Made by a program: the position numbers and the translations under genes. From positions 62,001-126,000 of the forward strand of contig JABCZK010000006.1 in the NCBI GenBank assembly GCA_013289695.1: a stretch of 64,000 nucleotides of DNA, given 5' to 3'. Positions within the stretch are counted from its first letter, which is position 1. The number at the start of each line of letters is the position of its first letter. This DNA comes from Acidobacteriota bacterium (GTDB lineage Bacteria; Acidobacteriota; Terriglobia; Acidiferrales; UBA7541). The notes under the pieces were generated by a model. That model worked only from the letters and a program-made list of their open reading frames with translations, searched no databases and was not told where the DNA came from. This document shows, piece by piece, positions 1 to 9,281 of the stretch.

Positions 1-2
1 CA

Positions 3-554
3 AATGTGTTGATCCGCAATTGGCAGCCGTTCAAAAAACTCGGAGTGAGCGCCGTGCGCTGCCCCGGCAGCTATTTCGAAACCGTCACGCTGGATTTCCC
101 AGTCAGTATGGGAGACTACAAATACACCAGCAATCCCGCCGAGCCATGCGTGCTGCATCTGGAACGAGTCCCGTGCAAGGCAGGCCTTCCTGTGCGCGAG
201 CAGCAAAAGGCCGGGCGGCGCGAGCTGCTCAACACCAACTTTGCGACTTTCGAGCGAAATGTTCGCGAACAGCTAGGCACGATGCTGTCTCCCGGGGGAT
301 TCGATCCCGCCGTGGATATTCAGGCCATCACTGTAAATCGCTGGCCGCACGGCTACGCCTACGAATACAATTCCTTGTACGATCCCGATTGGCCGGAAGA
401 CCAGCAACCCTGCGTCATCGGCCGCCAGCCGTTTGGGCGCATCTCGATTGCAAATTCGGACGCCGAAGCGTTTGCGTACAGCAATGCGGCTATCGATCAG
501 GCCTACCGCGCGGTCAACGAGGTCTCGCGATTCAATCGCGTCGTTGGCACGTAG
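3..554 (+). CDS. FAD-dependent oxidoreductase, spermidine dehydrogenase-like (C-terminal part)
   Basis: The reading frame is already open at the left edge, so only about the last 183 residues are present. The tail has the stretch WPHGYAYEYNSLYDPDW followed by GRISIANSDAEAFAYS and AIDQAYRAV. I associate this with the C-terminus of large FAD/NAD(P)-binding amine oxidase-like proteins annotated as spermidine dehydrogenases. There the GRxxxANSDA segment closes the FAD-binding fold and the final helix covers the flavin. The N-terminal Rossmann motif lies outside the window, so the substrate cannot be judged. It stops about 100 bases before pcaB and is probably not part of the aromatic pathway. Family call from memory, not from alignment. 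Confidence 0.6.
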   Translation, partial: NVLIRNWQPFKKLGVSAVRCPGSYFETVTLDFPVSMGDYKYTSNPAEPCVLHLERVPCKAGLPVREQQKAGRRELLNTNFATFERNVREQLGTMLSPGGFDPAVDIQAITVNRWPHGYAYEYNSLYDPDWPEDQQPCVIGRQPFGRISIANSDAEAFAYSNAAIDQAYRAVNEVSRFNRVVGT

Positions 555-657
555 AGAGGGCGGCGCGTAAAGCGGCCACCAGTAAAGTGATATATTGCAC
601 TGGAAATACGGTGCCTCGTGCACCGCTGACGCCACGCTGGGCAGGGATTTGGACCAC

Positions 658-2019
658 TTGAGCGAAAAACAATCAGCCCGCCTGCTCGATCCCTTGTTCA
701 CCACGGATTCCATGCGTGCAATTTTCTCGGATCGCCGCAGGCTGCAGGGCATGCTCGATTTTGAAGCTGCGCTGACGCTAGCACTCGTGCGCGCAGGCGT
801 CGCGCCGGATGAGTCCTTCAAGCCCATCGTCGCTCAATGTGTCGCCGATAGATTTGTGATGGACGTCCTAGCGCACGAAGCAGCTCTCGCCGGAAATTTA
901 GCGATTCCGTTGGTAAAAGCGCTCACTGCGGCCGTCGCGAAATCCGATCCGAAAGCCGCCCGCTTCGTCCACTGGGGCGCCACCAGCCAGGACGCGATTG
1001 ACACCGGGCTTGTCCTGCAATTGCGCGAAGCTCTGGATTTGCTGCAGAGCGAACTCGCGCAATTTTCCGGCGCGCTCGCACGCGTTGCCGAAACGCATCA
1101 GTCCACTCTGCTCGCCGGACGCACCTGGCTGCAGCAAGCGAGCCCCGTGACGCTCGGTCTGAAAGTCGCCGGATGGCTGGATGCGATTCATCGCCAGCAA
1201 GCGCGCATCGCACAGGCGCGCAAAGAGGTTTCGACGCTGCAGTTCGGTGGCGCCGTGGGCACGCTTGCTGCGCTCGGCGAAAAAGGCCCTGCGGTGGCTG
1301 CGACTCTGGCTTCCACTCTAGAATTGGAACTGCCCAGCATTCCCTGGCACACCCATCGCGACCGCTTCGCGGAAGTCGCCACCACGCTAGGTCTGCTGGT
1401 GGGCACGCTGGGAAAAATCGCGCGCGATATTTCGCTGCTCGGGCAAACCGAAATCGGCGAAGTTCTCGAGCCGGCGGAATTCGGCAGAGGCGGCTCTTCC
1501 ACCCTGCCGCACAAACGCAATCCGGTCGGCTCCGCGGTTGTTCTCGCTGCCGCGATTCGCGTTCCCGCGCTGGTTTCCGTGATGCTCTCCGCGATGGTGC
1601 AGGAACATGAACGCGGCCTGGGCGGCTGGCACGCCGAATGGGAAACGCTGCCGGAGATTTTTTTGCTCGCCGCCGGAGCGCTGGCCCATATGACGCACGT
1701 GGTGGATGGATTGGACGTTTTTGAAGAACACATGACGCACAATCTCGCCGCGACGCACGGTCTGATCCTCAGCGAAGCGGTGGCGGTCGCCTTGGCCAAG
1801 CACATCGGGCGCTCGCCCTCGCATCAGCTCGTCGAGCACGCGACGCACCGGGCCCTCGAATCCGGCCGCCCGTTGCGCGACCTGCTGCTCGAAGACCAGG
1901 AAGTGCGTGCGCATCTTTCGTCCGCGGAAATTGATGGATTGCTGGATCCCAAGAATTACACCGGCTCGGCCGCATCCATGATCCAGCGAGTATTGGCTGA
2001 GGAAAAAAAGAACCGCTGA
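658..2019 (+). CDS. pcaB: 3-carboxy-cis,cis-muconate cycloisomerase
   Basis: Member of the fumarase/adenylosuccinate lyase superfamily of about 453 residues. It lactonises 3-carboxy-cis,cis-muconate, the ring-cleavage product of protocatechuate, to 4-carboxymuconolactone in the cytoplasm. Seen: an opening LLDPLFTTDSMRAIFSD typical of PcaB, HWGATSQDAID around residues 105-115, and the superfamily signature GGSSTLPHKRNP around 278-289, on the loop that carries the catalytic serine in this superfamily. No ATG precedes the conserved N-terminus. The TTG at 658 with AGGG 11 bases upstream is preferred to the TTG at 595, which would add unlikely residues. pcaD starts 3 bases after the stop, so pcaB, pcaD and pcaC form one operon. 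The dioxygenase PcaGH that makes the substrate is not in the window. Confidence 0.88.
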   Translation: MSEKQSARLLDPLFTTDSMRAIFSDRRRLQGMLDFEAALTLALVRAGVAPDESFKPIVAQCVADRFVMDVLAHEAALAGNLAIPLVKALTAAVAKSDPKAARFVHWGATSQDAIDTGLVLQLREALDLLQSELAQFSGALARVAETHQSTLLAGRTWLQQASPVTLGLKVAGWLDAIHRQQARIAQARKEVSTLQFGGAVGTLAALGEKGPAVAATLASTLELELPSIPWHTHRDRFAEVATTLGLLVGTLGKIARDISLLGQTEIGEVLEPAEFGRGGSSTLPHKRNPVGSAVVLAAAIRVPALVSVMLSAMVQEHERGLGGWHAEWETLPEIFLLAAGALAHMTHVVDGLDVFEEHMTHNLAATHGLILSEAVAVALAKHIGRSPSHQLVEHATHRALESGRPLRDLLLEDQEVRAHLSSAEIDGLLDPKNYTGSAASMIQRVLAEEKKNR

Positions 2020-2022
2020 ATC

Positions 2023-2835
2023 ATGGTGCGCGAGATTTTCGAGATGACCTATACCGAAATTAAGGGCGCGCGCTTTCACTACCGGCTGGACGGAGAGACG
2101 AACGCTCCGGTGGTGCTGTTTTCCAATTCGCTCGGCACCGATCTCGCGATGTGGGACGCACAAATCCCCGGGCTCGCGCAAAAGTTTCGCGTCCTCCGCT
2201 ACGATTCCCGCGGACACGGACTCTCGGCGGTCACGCCGGGGCCCTACACAATCGAAGGGCTGGGCCGCGACGTTGTTGGTTTACTGGACGCCTTACAAAT
2301 CCCCACCGCGCATTATTGCGGCCTGTCGGTCGGGGGAATGATCGGCCAGTGGCTCGGTATCAACGCGGCAAAACGCTTCCAGAGCTTAACGCTCTCGAAC
2401 ACCGCGGCACGCATCGGCACGACGGACGGTTGGAACGCGCGCATATCCGCCGTTCGCGAAGGCGGCATGGCAGCGATCGCAAACGGTGTGATCTCCCGTT
2501 GGTTCAGCGAAGATTTCGCAAAGCGCGCGCCCGAGACGGTGGAAGCCACGCGGCAAATGTTGCTGCACTCGCCGCCCGAAGGCTACGTCGCCACTTGCGC
2601 TGCGATCCGAGAAGAAGATTTGCGCGCAGCGCTTGCCGGCGTGCGCACCCCTACGCAGGTGATTTCCGGCGCCAAAGACGCAGCAACGACCGCAGCGGAC
2701 GGCCGATATCTGGCGGAAAAAATTCCCGGTGCGCAGTACCTGGAGCTAAACGCCGCGCACCTATCGAACATTGAAGCGGCCGAGTCGTTCACAGCGGCGC
2801 TGCTGAAATTCCTCGGGCAACAGGAGGCGAAGTAA
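2023..2835 (+). CDS. pcaD: 3-oxoadipate enol-lactonase
   Basis: Alpha/beta hydrolase of 270 residues that opens 3-oxoadipate enol-lactone to 3-oxoadipate. The nucleophile elbow GLSVGG puts the catalytic serine at residue 102. Asp219 (in SGAKDA) and His246 (in NAAHLSN) complete a plausible triad, and NSLGTDLAMWD forms the oxyanion region usual for PcaD. An alternative ATG at 2044 would remove seven residues and cannot be excluded. The stop codon overlaps the pcaC start by one base, so the two are translationally coupled. Here PcaD and PcaC are separate polypeptides, unlike the fused PcaL of some actinobacteria. Confidence 0.88.
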   Translation: MVREIFEMTYTEIKGARFHYRLDGETNAPVVLFSNSLGTDLAMWDAQIPGLAQKFRVLRYDSRGHGLSAVTPGPYTIEGLGRDVVGLLDALQIPTAHYCGLSVGGMIGQWLGINAAKRFQSLTLSNTAARIGTTDGWNARISAVREGGMAAIANGVISRWFSEDFAKRAPETVEATRQMLLHSPPEGYVATCAAIREEDLRAALAGVRTPTQVISGAKDAATTAADGRYLAEKIPGAQYLELNAAHLSNIEAAESFTAALLKFLGQQEAK

Positions 2836-3221
2836 TGGATGATCGTGAGCGTCATGCAACAGGCATGAAAGTGCGCCGCGCGGTCTTGGGCGATGCGCAC
2901 GTGGACCAGGCCGAAGCGGCCAAGGATTCCTTCAGCGAGCCGTTTCAGGATTTGATCACGCGCTATGCCTGGGGCGAAGTCTGGTCGCGCCCCGGCCTGT
3001 CGCGCCACACGCGCAGCCTGCTGACGCTTTCGATGATGATCGCTCTCAATCGCGGCGATGAATTTCGTATGCACGTGCGCGCTGCGCTGAACAATAAAGT
3101 CACGCGCGAGGAAATTCAGGAAGTCCTGCTGCAGAGCGCGGTCTATTGCGGCGTTCCCGCGGCGAATTCGGCGTTTCATATCGCGCAGGAAGTTTTCGCG
3201 GAGATTGACGCCGGGCGCTGA
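2835..3221 (+). CDS. pcaC: 4-carboxymuconolactone decarboxylase
   Basis: Small all-helical protein of 128 residues, the normal length for stand-alone PcaC. It decarboxylates 4-carboxymuconolactone to 3-oxoadipate enol-lactone, the substrate of the preceding gene. The carboxymuconolactone decarboxylase fold is recognisable from residues about 38 to 115, with RHTRSLLTLSMMIALNRGDE and the later YCGVPAANSAFHIA. A CAGGAGG ribosome site lies inside the end of pcaD, and ATG overlaps the pcaD TAA. It is the last gene of the pcaBDC group; a 94-base spacer follows before the dehydrogenase. Confidence 0.9.
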   Translation: MDDRERHATGMKVRRAVLGDAHVDQAEAAKDSFSEPFQDLITRYAWGEVWSRPGLSRHTRSLLTLSMMIALNRGDEFRMHVRAALNNKVTREEIQEVLLQSAVYCGVPAANSAFHIAQEVFAEIDAGR

Positions 3222-3315
3222 GGCAATTTCAGGCCTGAGCGAGCGATTCTTCATTGCAAAAGTTCCAGCAACGCGTCCACTGACACAGCGACGACAATTT
3301 CAGGAGGAATCATAA

Positions 3316-4200
3316 ATGGCGATCGAAAAAGTTGCAGTAGTAGGCTGCGGCCTGATGGGTTCAGGAATCGCGCAAGTAGCCGCTCAGGCGGGTTGCCAGG
3401 TCACTGTCCGCGAAGTGTCCCAGCAGCTTCTTGATAAAGGACTGCAATCCATCGAGAAAAATCTGCAGCGCCTGGTGGATAAAGGCACGCTCTCCGCCGC
3501 AGACCGCGATCAGGTTCGCGCGCGCTTGCGCGGCACCACAAATCTCGAGGACTTGAAGGATTCCGACCTGGTCATCGAAGCGATCATCGAACAGCTGCCC
3601 GCAAAGCGCGAGCTGTGGGCCGCGCTGGATAAAATTTGTCCGAAGCAAACCATTTTCGCCAGCAACACTTCGTCGCTCTCCATAACGGAAATGGCCATGT
3701 TCACGCAGCGCCCAGACCGGTTCCTGGGTCTGCACTTTTTCAATCCCGTCCCGGTAATGAAATTGGTGGAAGTAATTCGCACCATCGCCACCGATCCGAA
3801 AGTTGATGAAGCAGCCGTCGCCCTTGCTGGCCGCTTCGGCAAGACACCCGTGCGCACCACCGATCGCACCGGCTTCATCGTCAACCGCTTGCTCGTCCCG
3901 TATCTGCTCGATGCCGTGCGCGCGCTCGAGGAAGGCGTGGGCTCCATCGAGGACATTGATAATTCCATGAAGCTCGGTTGCGGGCATCCCATGGGTCCGC
4001 TCACACTGCTCGATTTCGTCGGTCACGACACCACCTATTACATCGCGAATATCATGTTCGAGGAGTTCAAGGAACAACGCTTCGCGCCTCCGCCACTGCT
4101 GAAGCGCATGGTGCTGATGGGATGGAATGGCCGCAAAGCCGGCCGCGGGTTCTACGATTACAGCGACCCGGCAAAACCCAAGCCGCTGCAATTCACATAG
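3316..4200 (+). CDS. 3-hydroxyacyl-CoA (3-hydroxybutyryl-CoA type) dehydrogenase
   Basis: NAD-dependent oxidoreductase of 294 residues, the size of single-function HBD/PaaH enzymes. It has an N-terminal Rossmann motif GCGLMG at residues 10-15, the catalytic-region sequence GLHFFNPVPVMKLVE with His140, and the C-terminal signature GRKAGRGFYDY. It oxidises a 3-hydroxyacyl-CoA to the 3-oxoacyl-CoA. Beside pca genes it could act on hydroxyadipyl-CoA or acetoacetyl-CoA-level intermediates, or may simply serve general beta-oxidation; the sequence does not decide. A very strong AGGAGGA lies 7 bases before the ATG. It is convergent with the thioesterase gene, 30 bases away. Confidence 0.9.
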   Translation: MAIEKVAVVGCGLMGSGIAQVAAQAGCQVTVREVSQQLLDKGLQSIEKNLQRLVDKGTLSAADRDQVRARLRGTTNLEDLKDSDLVIEAIIEQLPAKRELWAALDKICPKQTIFASNTSSLSITEMAMFTQRPDRFLGLHFFNPVPVMKLVEVIRTIATDPKVDEAAVALAGRFGKTPVRTTDRTGFIVNRLLVPYLLDAVRALEEGVGSIEDIDNSMKLGCGHPMGPLTLLDFVGHDTTYYIANIMFEEFKEQRFAPPPLLKRMVLMGWNGRKAGRGFYDYSDPAKPKPLQFT

Positions 4201-4230
4201 AGGCTGTTGCGCTCTCGGCGCTCAAGTCTT

Positions 4231-4683
4231 TCAACACTTCGCTTGGCCTTGTTTCGCTGCGCCAGCATGCTTGGAAAGCCGCTCGATCACTTCCGCCGGC
4301 AGCGGACGCGATTTCATGCGCTCCGGGTTTGCGGGATCCGTGCCCGCCCACACGCGCGTTTCAAAGCCTTCTACCGCCAGCACGCCACCCTTGAAGAACT
4401 GATGCCGGATGATAAAGCTACTCCGGCGAAATTCCGTAACAGTCGATTCCGCCAACAATTCATCGCCAAACGTCGAGGGCACCATAAACCGCACGCGCAC
4501 ATCCACCAGCGGAACCCCCAAAATCGCATGAGACCGGAACAAAGCGCGCGTGGGCATTCCGGCATTCCTAAAGAGCGCGGTCGTGCAATCGTCGAACCAC
4601 GCAAGATACTGCGGATAAAACACGATTCCCGCCGGGTCGCAGTGCCCCCATTCCACCAGCAGAGCTTTCTTGCTGACAAACAT
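4231..4683 (-). CDS. acyl-CoA thioesterase, 4-hydroxybenzoyl-CoA thioesterase type
   Basis: Hot-dog fold protein of 150 residues. The N-terminal WGHCDPAGIVFYPQY matches the active-site motif of Pseudomonas-type 4-hydroxybenzoyl-CoA thioesterase. Asp16 corresponds to the catalytic aspartate; the residue before CDPAG is His where Asp is common. The enzyme would release 4-hydroxybenzoate, or a related aromatic acid, from its CoA ester. It is divergent from pobA, which hydroxylates 4-hydroxybenzoate, so the two could form consecutive steps. Other aromatic or short acyl-CoA substrates are possible. Confidence 0.75.
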   Translation of the reverse strand: MFVSKKALLVEWGHCDPAGIVFYPQYLAWFDDCTTALFRNAGMPTRALFRSHAILGVPLVDVRVRFMVPSTFGDELLAESTVTEFRRSSFIIRHQFFKGGVLAVEGFETRVWAGTDPANPERMKSRPLPAEVIERLSKHAGAAKQGQAKC

Positions 4684-4690
4684 AGCGTAA

Positions 4691-6064
<1,374 letters not shown>

Positions 6065-6250
6065 ATCTCATTCCGCTCCCGCTGGCGTGTTTCACTGCGG
6101 CGCCCCCCCTCCCGTTCTGACGTTGGTACTAGCCGATTGAGAGTACCGGGCCATCGCCACCGTCTCGGCTGAAAGCTATCCTGTCTAAGTTCGAAGCCAG
6201 CAAACACAATTCAGTCCCGCCGCAGGGGACACATTCAACGGGGGTTTTAG

Positions 6251-7492
6251 ATGCAAGCTGGGGGATTCCGCAACATCATCCGCGGTCTGATCGTTGCCGG
6301 CACTACTCTCGTCGCCAGCCAGGCGACCTTGGCACAGCAACCCTTTTATTTGCAGATACATATGGGCGAAAACGGTCAGGATCCCATCGCTTTCATGGGG
6401 CCTCACTATTTCATCCATCAGGCTGCGGGCGCGAGCCTCAGCACCCCGCCAACGACGGCTTTCACTCCCTCGCAAATTCGCCATGCCTACGGTTTTGATC
6501 TAATCACCAGCCAGGGCGCCGGTCAGACCATCGCGCTCGTGGATGCTTATGACGATGCGAACGCGGCGAACGACCTCACAGTTTTCAGCAAGCAGTTCAA
6601 CCTGCCGGCTTGCACCACCAGCAACGGTTGCTTCCGCCAGCTCTATTCCAGCGGCCGCAAGCCTGCCGCCAATGCCAACTGGGCCGTGGAAATTGCGCTG
6701 GATATCGAATGGGCGCACGCCATCGCGCCGCAAGCCAAGATTCTGCTGGTCGAAGCGCCTTCGAATAACCTGAGCGACTTGCTCTCCGGCGTGGATTTCG
6801 CGGTACGCAACGGCGCGTCGGTCGTTTCCATGAGCTGGACCTCTGCCGAGCTTTCCAGCGAGCGCAATCTGGACAATCACTTTGTCTCTACCGGCGTCAC
6901 GTTCCTAGCAGCTTCCGGCGATAGCGGCACTGGCGTCAACTACCCGGCGGCATCGCCGGACGTGATCGCGGTCGGCGGCACTTCGCTGACCCTGGATCAA
7001 TCGGGAAACTACAACAGCGAATCAGCGTGGAGCGCCAGCGGCGGCGGCCTCAGCAAGTACGAATATGAGCCAGTCTCACAGGCGCAGTTTCCAATCGCCG
7101 ACGACATTCACGGAACGCGCGGCGTGCCAGACGTTTCCTACAACGCTAATCCCGGAACCGGATACGCGATCTACGATTCCATCGGAATCAGCGGCTACAG
7201 CGGTTGGTTCCAGGTAGGCGGCACTAGCGCTGCGGCGCCGCAGTGGGCCGCACTGATCGCCATCACCAATTCACAGCGCGTCGCAGCCCGCAAAGCAAAC
7301 CTGAGCGCCACCGGCACGTCGGTGTACGCGGTTGGAAAATCGAGCCTCAGCTCCAATTTCCACGCCGTCACCACTGGCAGCAACGGTTCCTGCGGCACAA
7401 TTTGCGATGCCAGCGCCGGATACGATTACCTCACCGGTCTCGGCACGCCGCAATCCAAGACGTTGATCCCAGCCCTAGCCGCCCGACCGTAA
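6251..7492 (+). CDS. secreted S53 family (sedolisin) peptidase without a pro-domain
   Basis: Acid serine-carboxyl peptidase of 413 residues with an N-terminal signal peptide (hydrophobic stretch about 11-28, ending ATLAQQ). The catalytic set can be placed from motifs: Glu147 and Asp151 in WAVEIALD, Asp224 in ASGDSGTG, and the nucleophile Ser326 in VGGTSAAAPQ. The C-terminal DYLTGLGTP is the usual calcium-binding region. Unlike typical sedolisins, which carry a long activation pro-domain of roughly 180 residues, only about 45 residues separate the signal peptide from the catalytic core, so maturation must differ or the copy is shortened. Stand-alone gene followed by a strong terminator. Confidence 0.85.
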   Translation: MQAGGFRNIIRGLIVAGTTLVASQATLAQQPFYLQIHMGENGQDPIAFMGPHYFIHQAAGASLSTPPTTAFTPSQIRHAYGFDLITSQGAGQTIALVDAYDDANAANDLTVFSKQFNLPACTTSNGCFRQLYSSGRKPAANANWAVEIALDIEWAHAIAPQAKILLVEAPSNNLSDLLSGVDFAVRNGASVVSMSWTSAELSSERNLDNHFVSTGVTFLAASGDSGTGVNYPAASPDVIAVGGTSLTLDQSGNYNSESAWSASGGGLSKYEYEPVSQAQFPIADDIHGTRGVPDVSYNANPGTGYAIYDSIGISGYSGWFQVGGTSAAAPQWAALIAITNSQRVAARKANLSATGTSVYAVGKSSLSSNFHAVTTGSNGSCGTICDASAGYDYLTGLGTPQSKTLIPALAARP

Positions 7493-7514
7493 TCAACTTG
7501 GCTTAGTTTCGGAT

Positions 7515-7551
7515 GCGAGCCGCCTAGCTCCCTTCTCGGCGGCTCGCTTTT
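7515..7551 (+). terminator. intrinsic terminator after the S53 peptidase
   Basis: Perfect 10-base-pair stem, GCGAGCCGCC (7515-7524) with GGCGGCTCGC (7538-7547), a 13-base loop and then TTTT. It sits 22 bases after the peptidase stop codon and isolates it from lysC. Confidence 0.85.
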
Positions 7552-7835
7552 CGATTTCCACGCACCTCCTCCGCACCGTCTTACAATCCACCATCGCTTC
7601 CGACGAAAGTCTCCACACCAACGCCCTAGGCGCGGCACAGCCGTTGCCATGGTCGCCACAAACTCGTGTCAGCTACCTCACTCCTGCCCTGGCTCTTTTT
7701 GATTGCGAAACACTCCCGCTTCGCCGTCCTCTCAGAATCCGCCGCCGTAGTGTATAGTTTTTTCAGACGCGGCCATTCCAAAAGCCACATTTGCTGCAGG
7801 CCACATCGATTCGCCGCGCCACAGGCCTATCCCAA
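7552..7835. other. intergenic leader region before lysC
   Basis: About 284 bases with no convincing gene. A TATAGT near 7753-7758 could be a -10 element of a lysC promoter, but no good -35 is visible. I saw no recognisable lysine or threonine leader peptide and no lysine-riboswitch core. Confidence 0.3.
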
Positions 7836-9281
7836 ATGAAGCCCCATTTGCAGGTCATGAAATTCGGCGGCACATCGGTGGGCGACGCTTCCTGCATCGC
7901 GCGCGTCGCCGAAATTGTCGCCCAAGCATCGCGCGTAGGCCCGCTCGTCGTCGTGGTCTCAGCAATGAGCGGCGTCACCAATCGGCTGATCGAAGCCGCC
8001 ACGTGTTCTGAGACGGGAGATCGCGAGCGCGCCGTCGAGCTGCTGGAGATTTTGCGAGAGCAACATTTCGAAGCGCTGAAAATCCTGATTCAGAATCCCG
8101 AAACCCGAAACCTGATCGCCCTAGGCATCGAGGAGCTCCTCCGCGAAGCGCAGCGCCTTTGCGAAGGCACCGCGCTCATCCACGAACTCACTGTGCGCAC
8201 TCTCGATTCCGTTTCCAGTCTCGGCGAACGCCTTTCCGCGCCTCTGGTCGCGGGCGCCCTAAGCGAACGCGGCGTCCGCAGCGAAGCCATCGAAGCCACC
8301 GGACTGATCGTCACCGACTCCTATCACGGCGCCGCCGAACCTTTGATGGAGCCCACGCAAATCCGTTGTGAAGCGCGCCTCCGCCCCTTGCTGCAGCAAG
8401 GCATCGTTCCGGTGGTCACTGGATTTATCGGCGCGACGGCCGAAGGCGTGCTCACAACGCTAGGCCGCGGCGGCTCGGACTATTCCGCCACCATTCTCGG
8501 CGGCGCGCTCGACGCGGACGAAGTGATCATCTGGACCGACGTGAACGGCGTCCTGACCGCCGATCCGCGCCTCGTTCCCGGCGCGCGCACGATTCCCGAA
8601 ATTTCCTATCGTGAGGCCGCGGAGCTCGCCCATTTCGGCGCCAAGGTGCTGCACCCCAAGACGCTGCGCGCCGTCACGCAATCCGGCATTCCCGTGTGGA
8701 TTCGCAACACCTTCGAACCCGAACATCCCGGCACAAAAATCACCCCGCAGGGCCGCAAATCCAGCGCCGGAGTGAAAGCGCTCACTGCCATTCGCGACGT
8801 TTCGCTCATCGCCGTCGGAGGCCCTGGAATTGTCGGCCTGCCCGACGTGGTCGGCCGCACATTTTCCACCACCGCCAACGTGCGCGCGAACGTGCTGCTC
8901 ATCTCGCAATCCTCTTCGCAGAACGATATTTGCTTCATCGTTTTTTCTTCCGACGCCAAACGTACCGTGGATGCGCTGCGCCAGCAATTCGCGCAGGACT
9001 TGATGCATCAGAAAGTCGAGCACATTACGCTGGACCCCAATATCGCCATCGTTGCCGTGGTCGGTGAAAATATGCGCGGCACCGTGGGCATGGCCGGCCG
9101 CACCTTCAGCGTGCTTGGCCGCGAAAATATAAATATAATCGCCATTGCGCAGGGCTCTTCGGAAACGAATATTTCGTTTGTAGTGTCCAGCCAGGATATG
9201 AAGAAAGCGCTGCTGGCCGTGCACCGGGAATTTGCCTTGGACACACGTAGTTCGCAGGAAACATCATCTGCCTTGAAATGA
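7836..9281 (+). CDS. lysC: aspartate kinase
   Basis: Phosphorylates aspartate, the first step to lysine, methionine and threonine. About 481 residues from the ATG at 7836; an upstream TTG at 7791 would add an unconserved extension, and an ATG at 7857 is also possible. Seen: kinase-opening MKFGGTSVGD, then TLGRGGSDYSA and WTDVNGVLTADPR in the amino acid kinase domain. Two C-terminal ACT repeats follow, each with the N(I/V) pattern seen in VRANVLLISQSSS and NINIIAIAQGSSE, which normally give feedback control by lysine or threonine. The stop overlaps the thrC start (ATGA), and thrB follows, suggesting a threonine-directed isozyme. No homoserine dehydrogenase gene is in the window. Confidence 0.93.
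   Translation: MKPHLQVMKFGGTSVGDASCIARVAEIVAQASRVGPLVVVVSAMSGVTNRLIEAATCSETGDRERAVELLEILREQHFEALKILIQNPETRNLIALGIEELLREAQRLCEGTALIHELTVRTLDSVSSLGERLSAPLVAGALSERGVRSEAIEATGLIVTDSYHGAAEPLMEPTQIRCEARLRPLLQQGIVPVVTGFIGATAEGVLTTLGRGGSDYSATILGGALDADEVIIWTDVNGVLTADPRLVPGARTIPEISYREAAELAHFGAKVLHPKTLRAVTQSGIPVWIRNTFEPEHPGTKITPQGRKSSAGVKALTAIRDVSLIAVGGPGIVGLPDVVGRTFSTTANVRANVLLISQSSSQNDICFIVFSSDAKRTVDALRQQFAQDLMHQKVEHITLDPNIAIVAVVGENMRGTVGMAGRTFSVLGRENINIIAIAQGSSETNISFVVSSQDMKKALLAVHREFALDTRSSQETSSALK

Noticed and set aside
7552..7835. Possible lysine riboswitch or leader peptide before lysC
   Set aside because: No recognisable aptamer core and no Thr/Lys-rich short ORF with a ribosome site.
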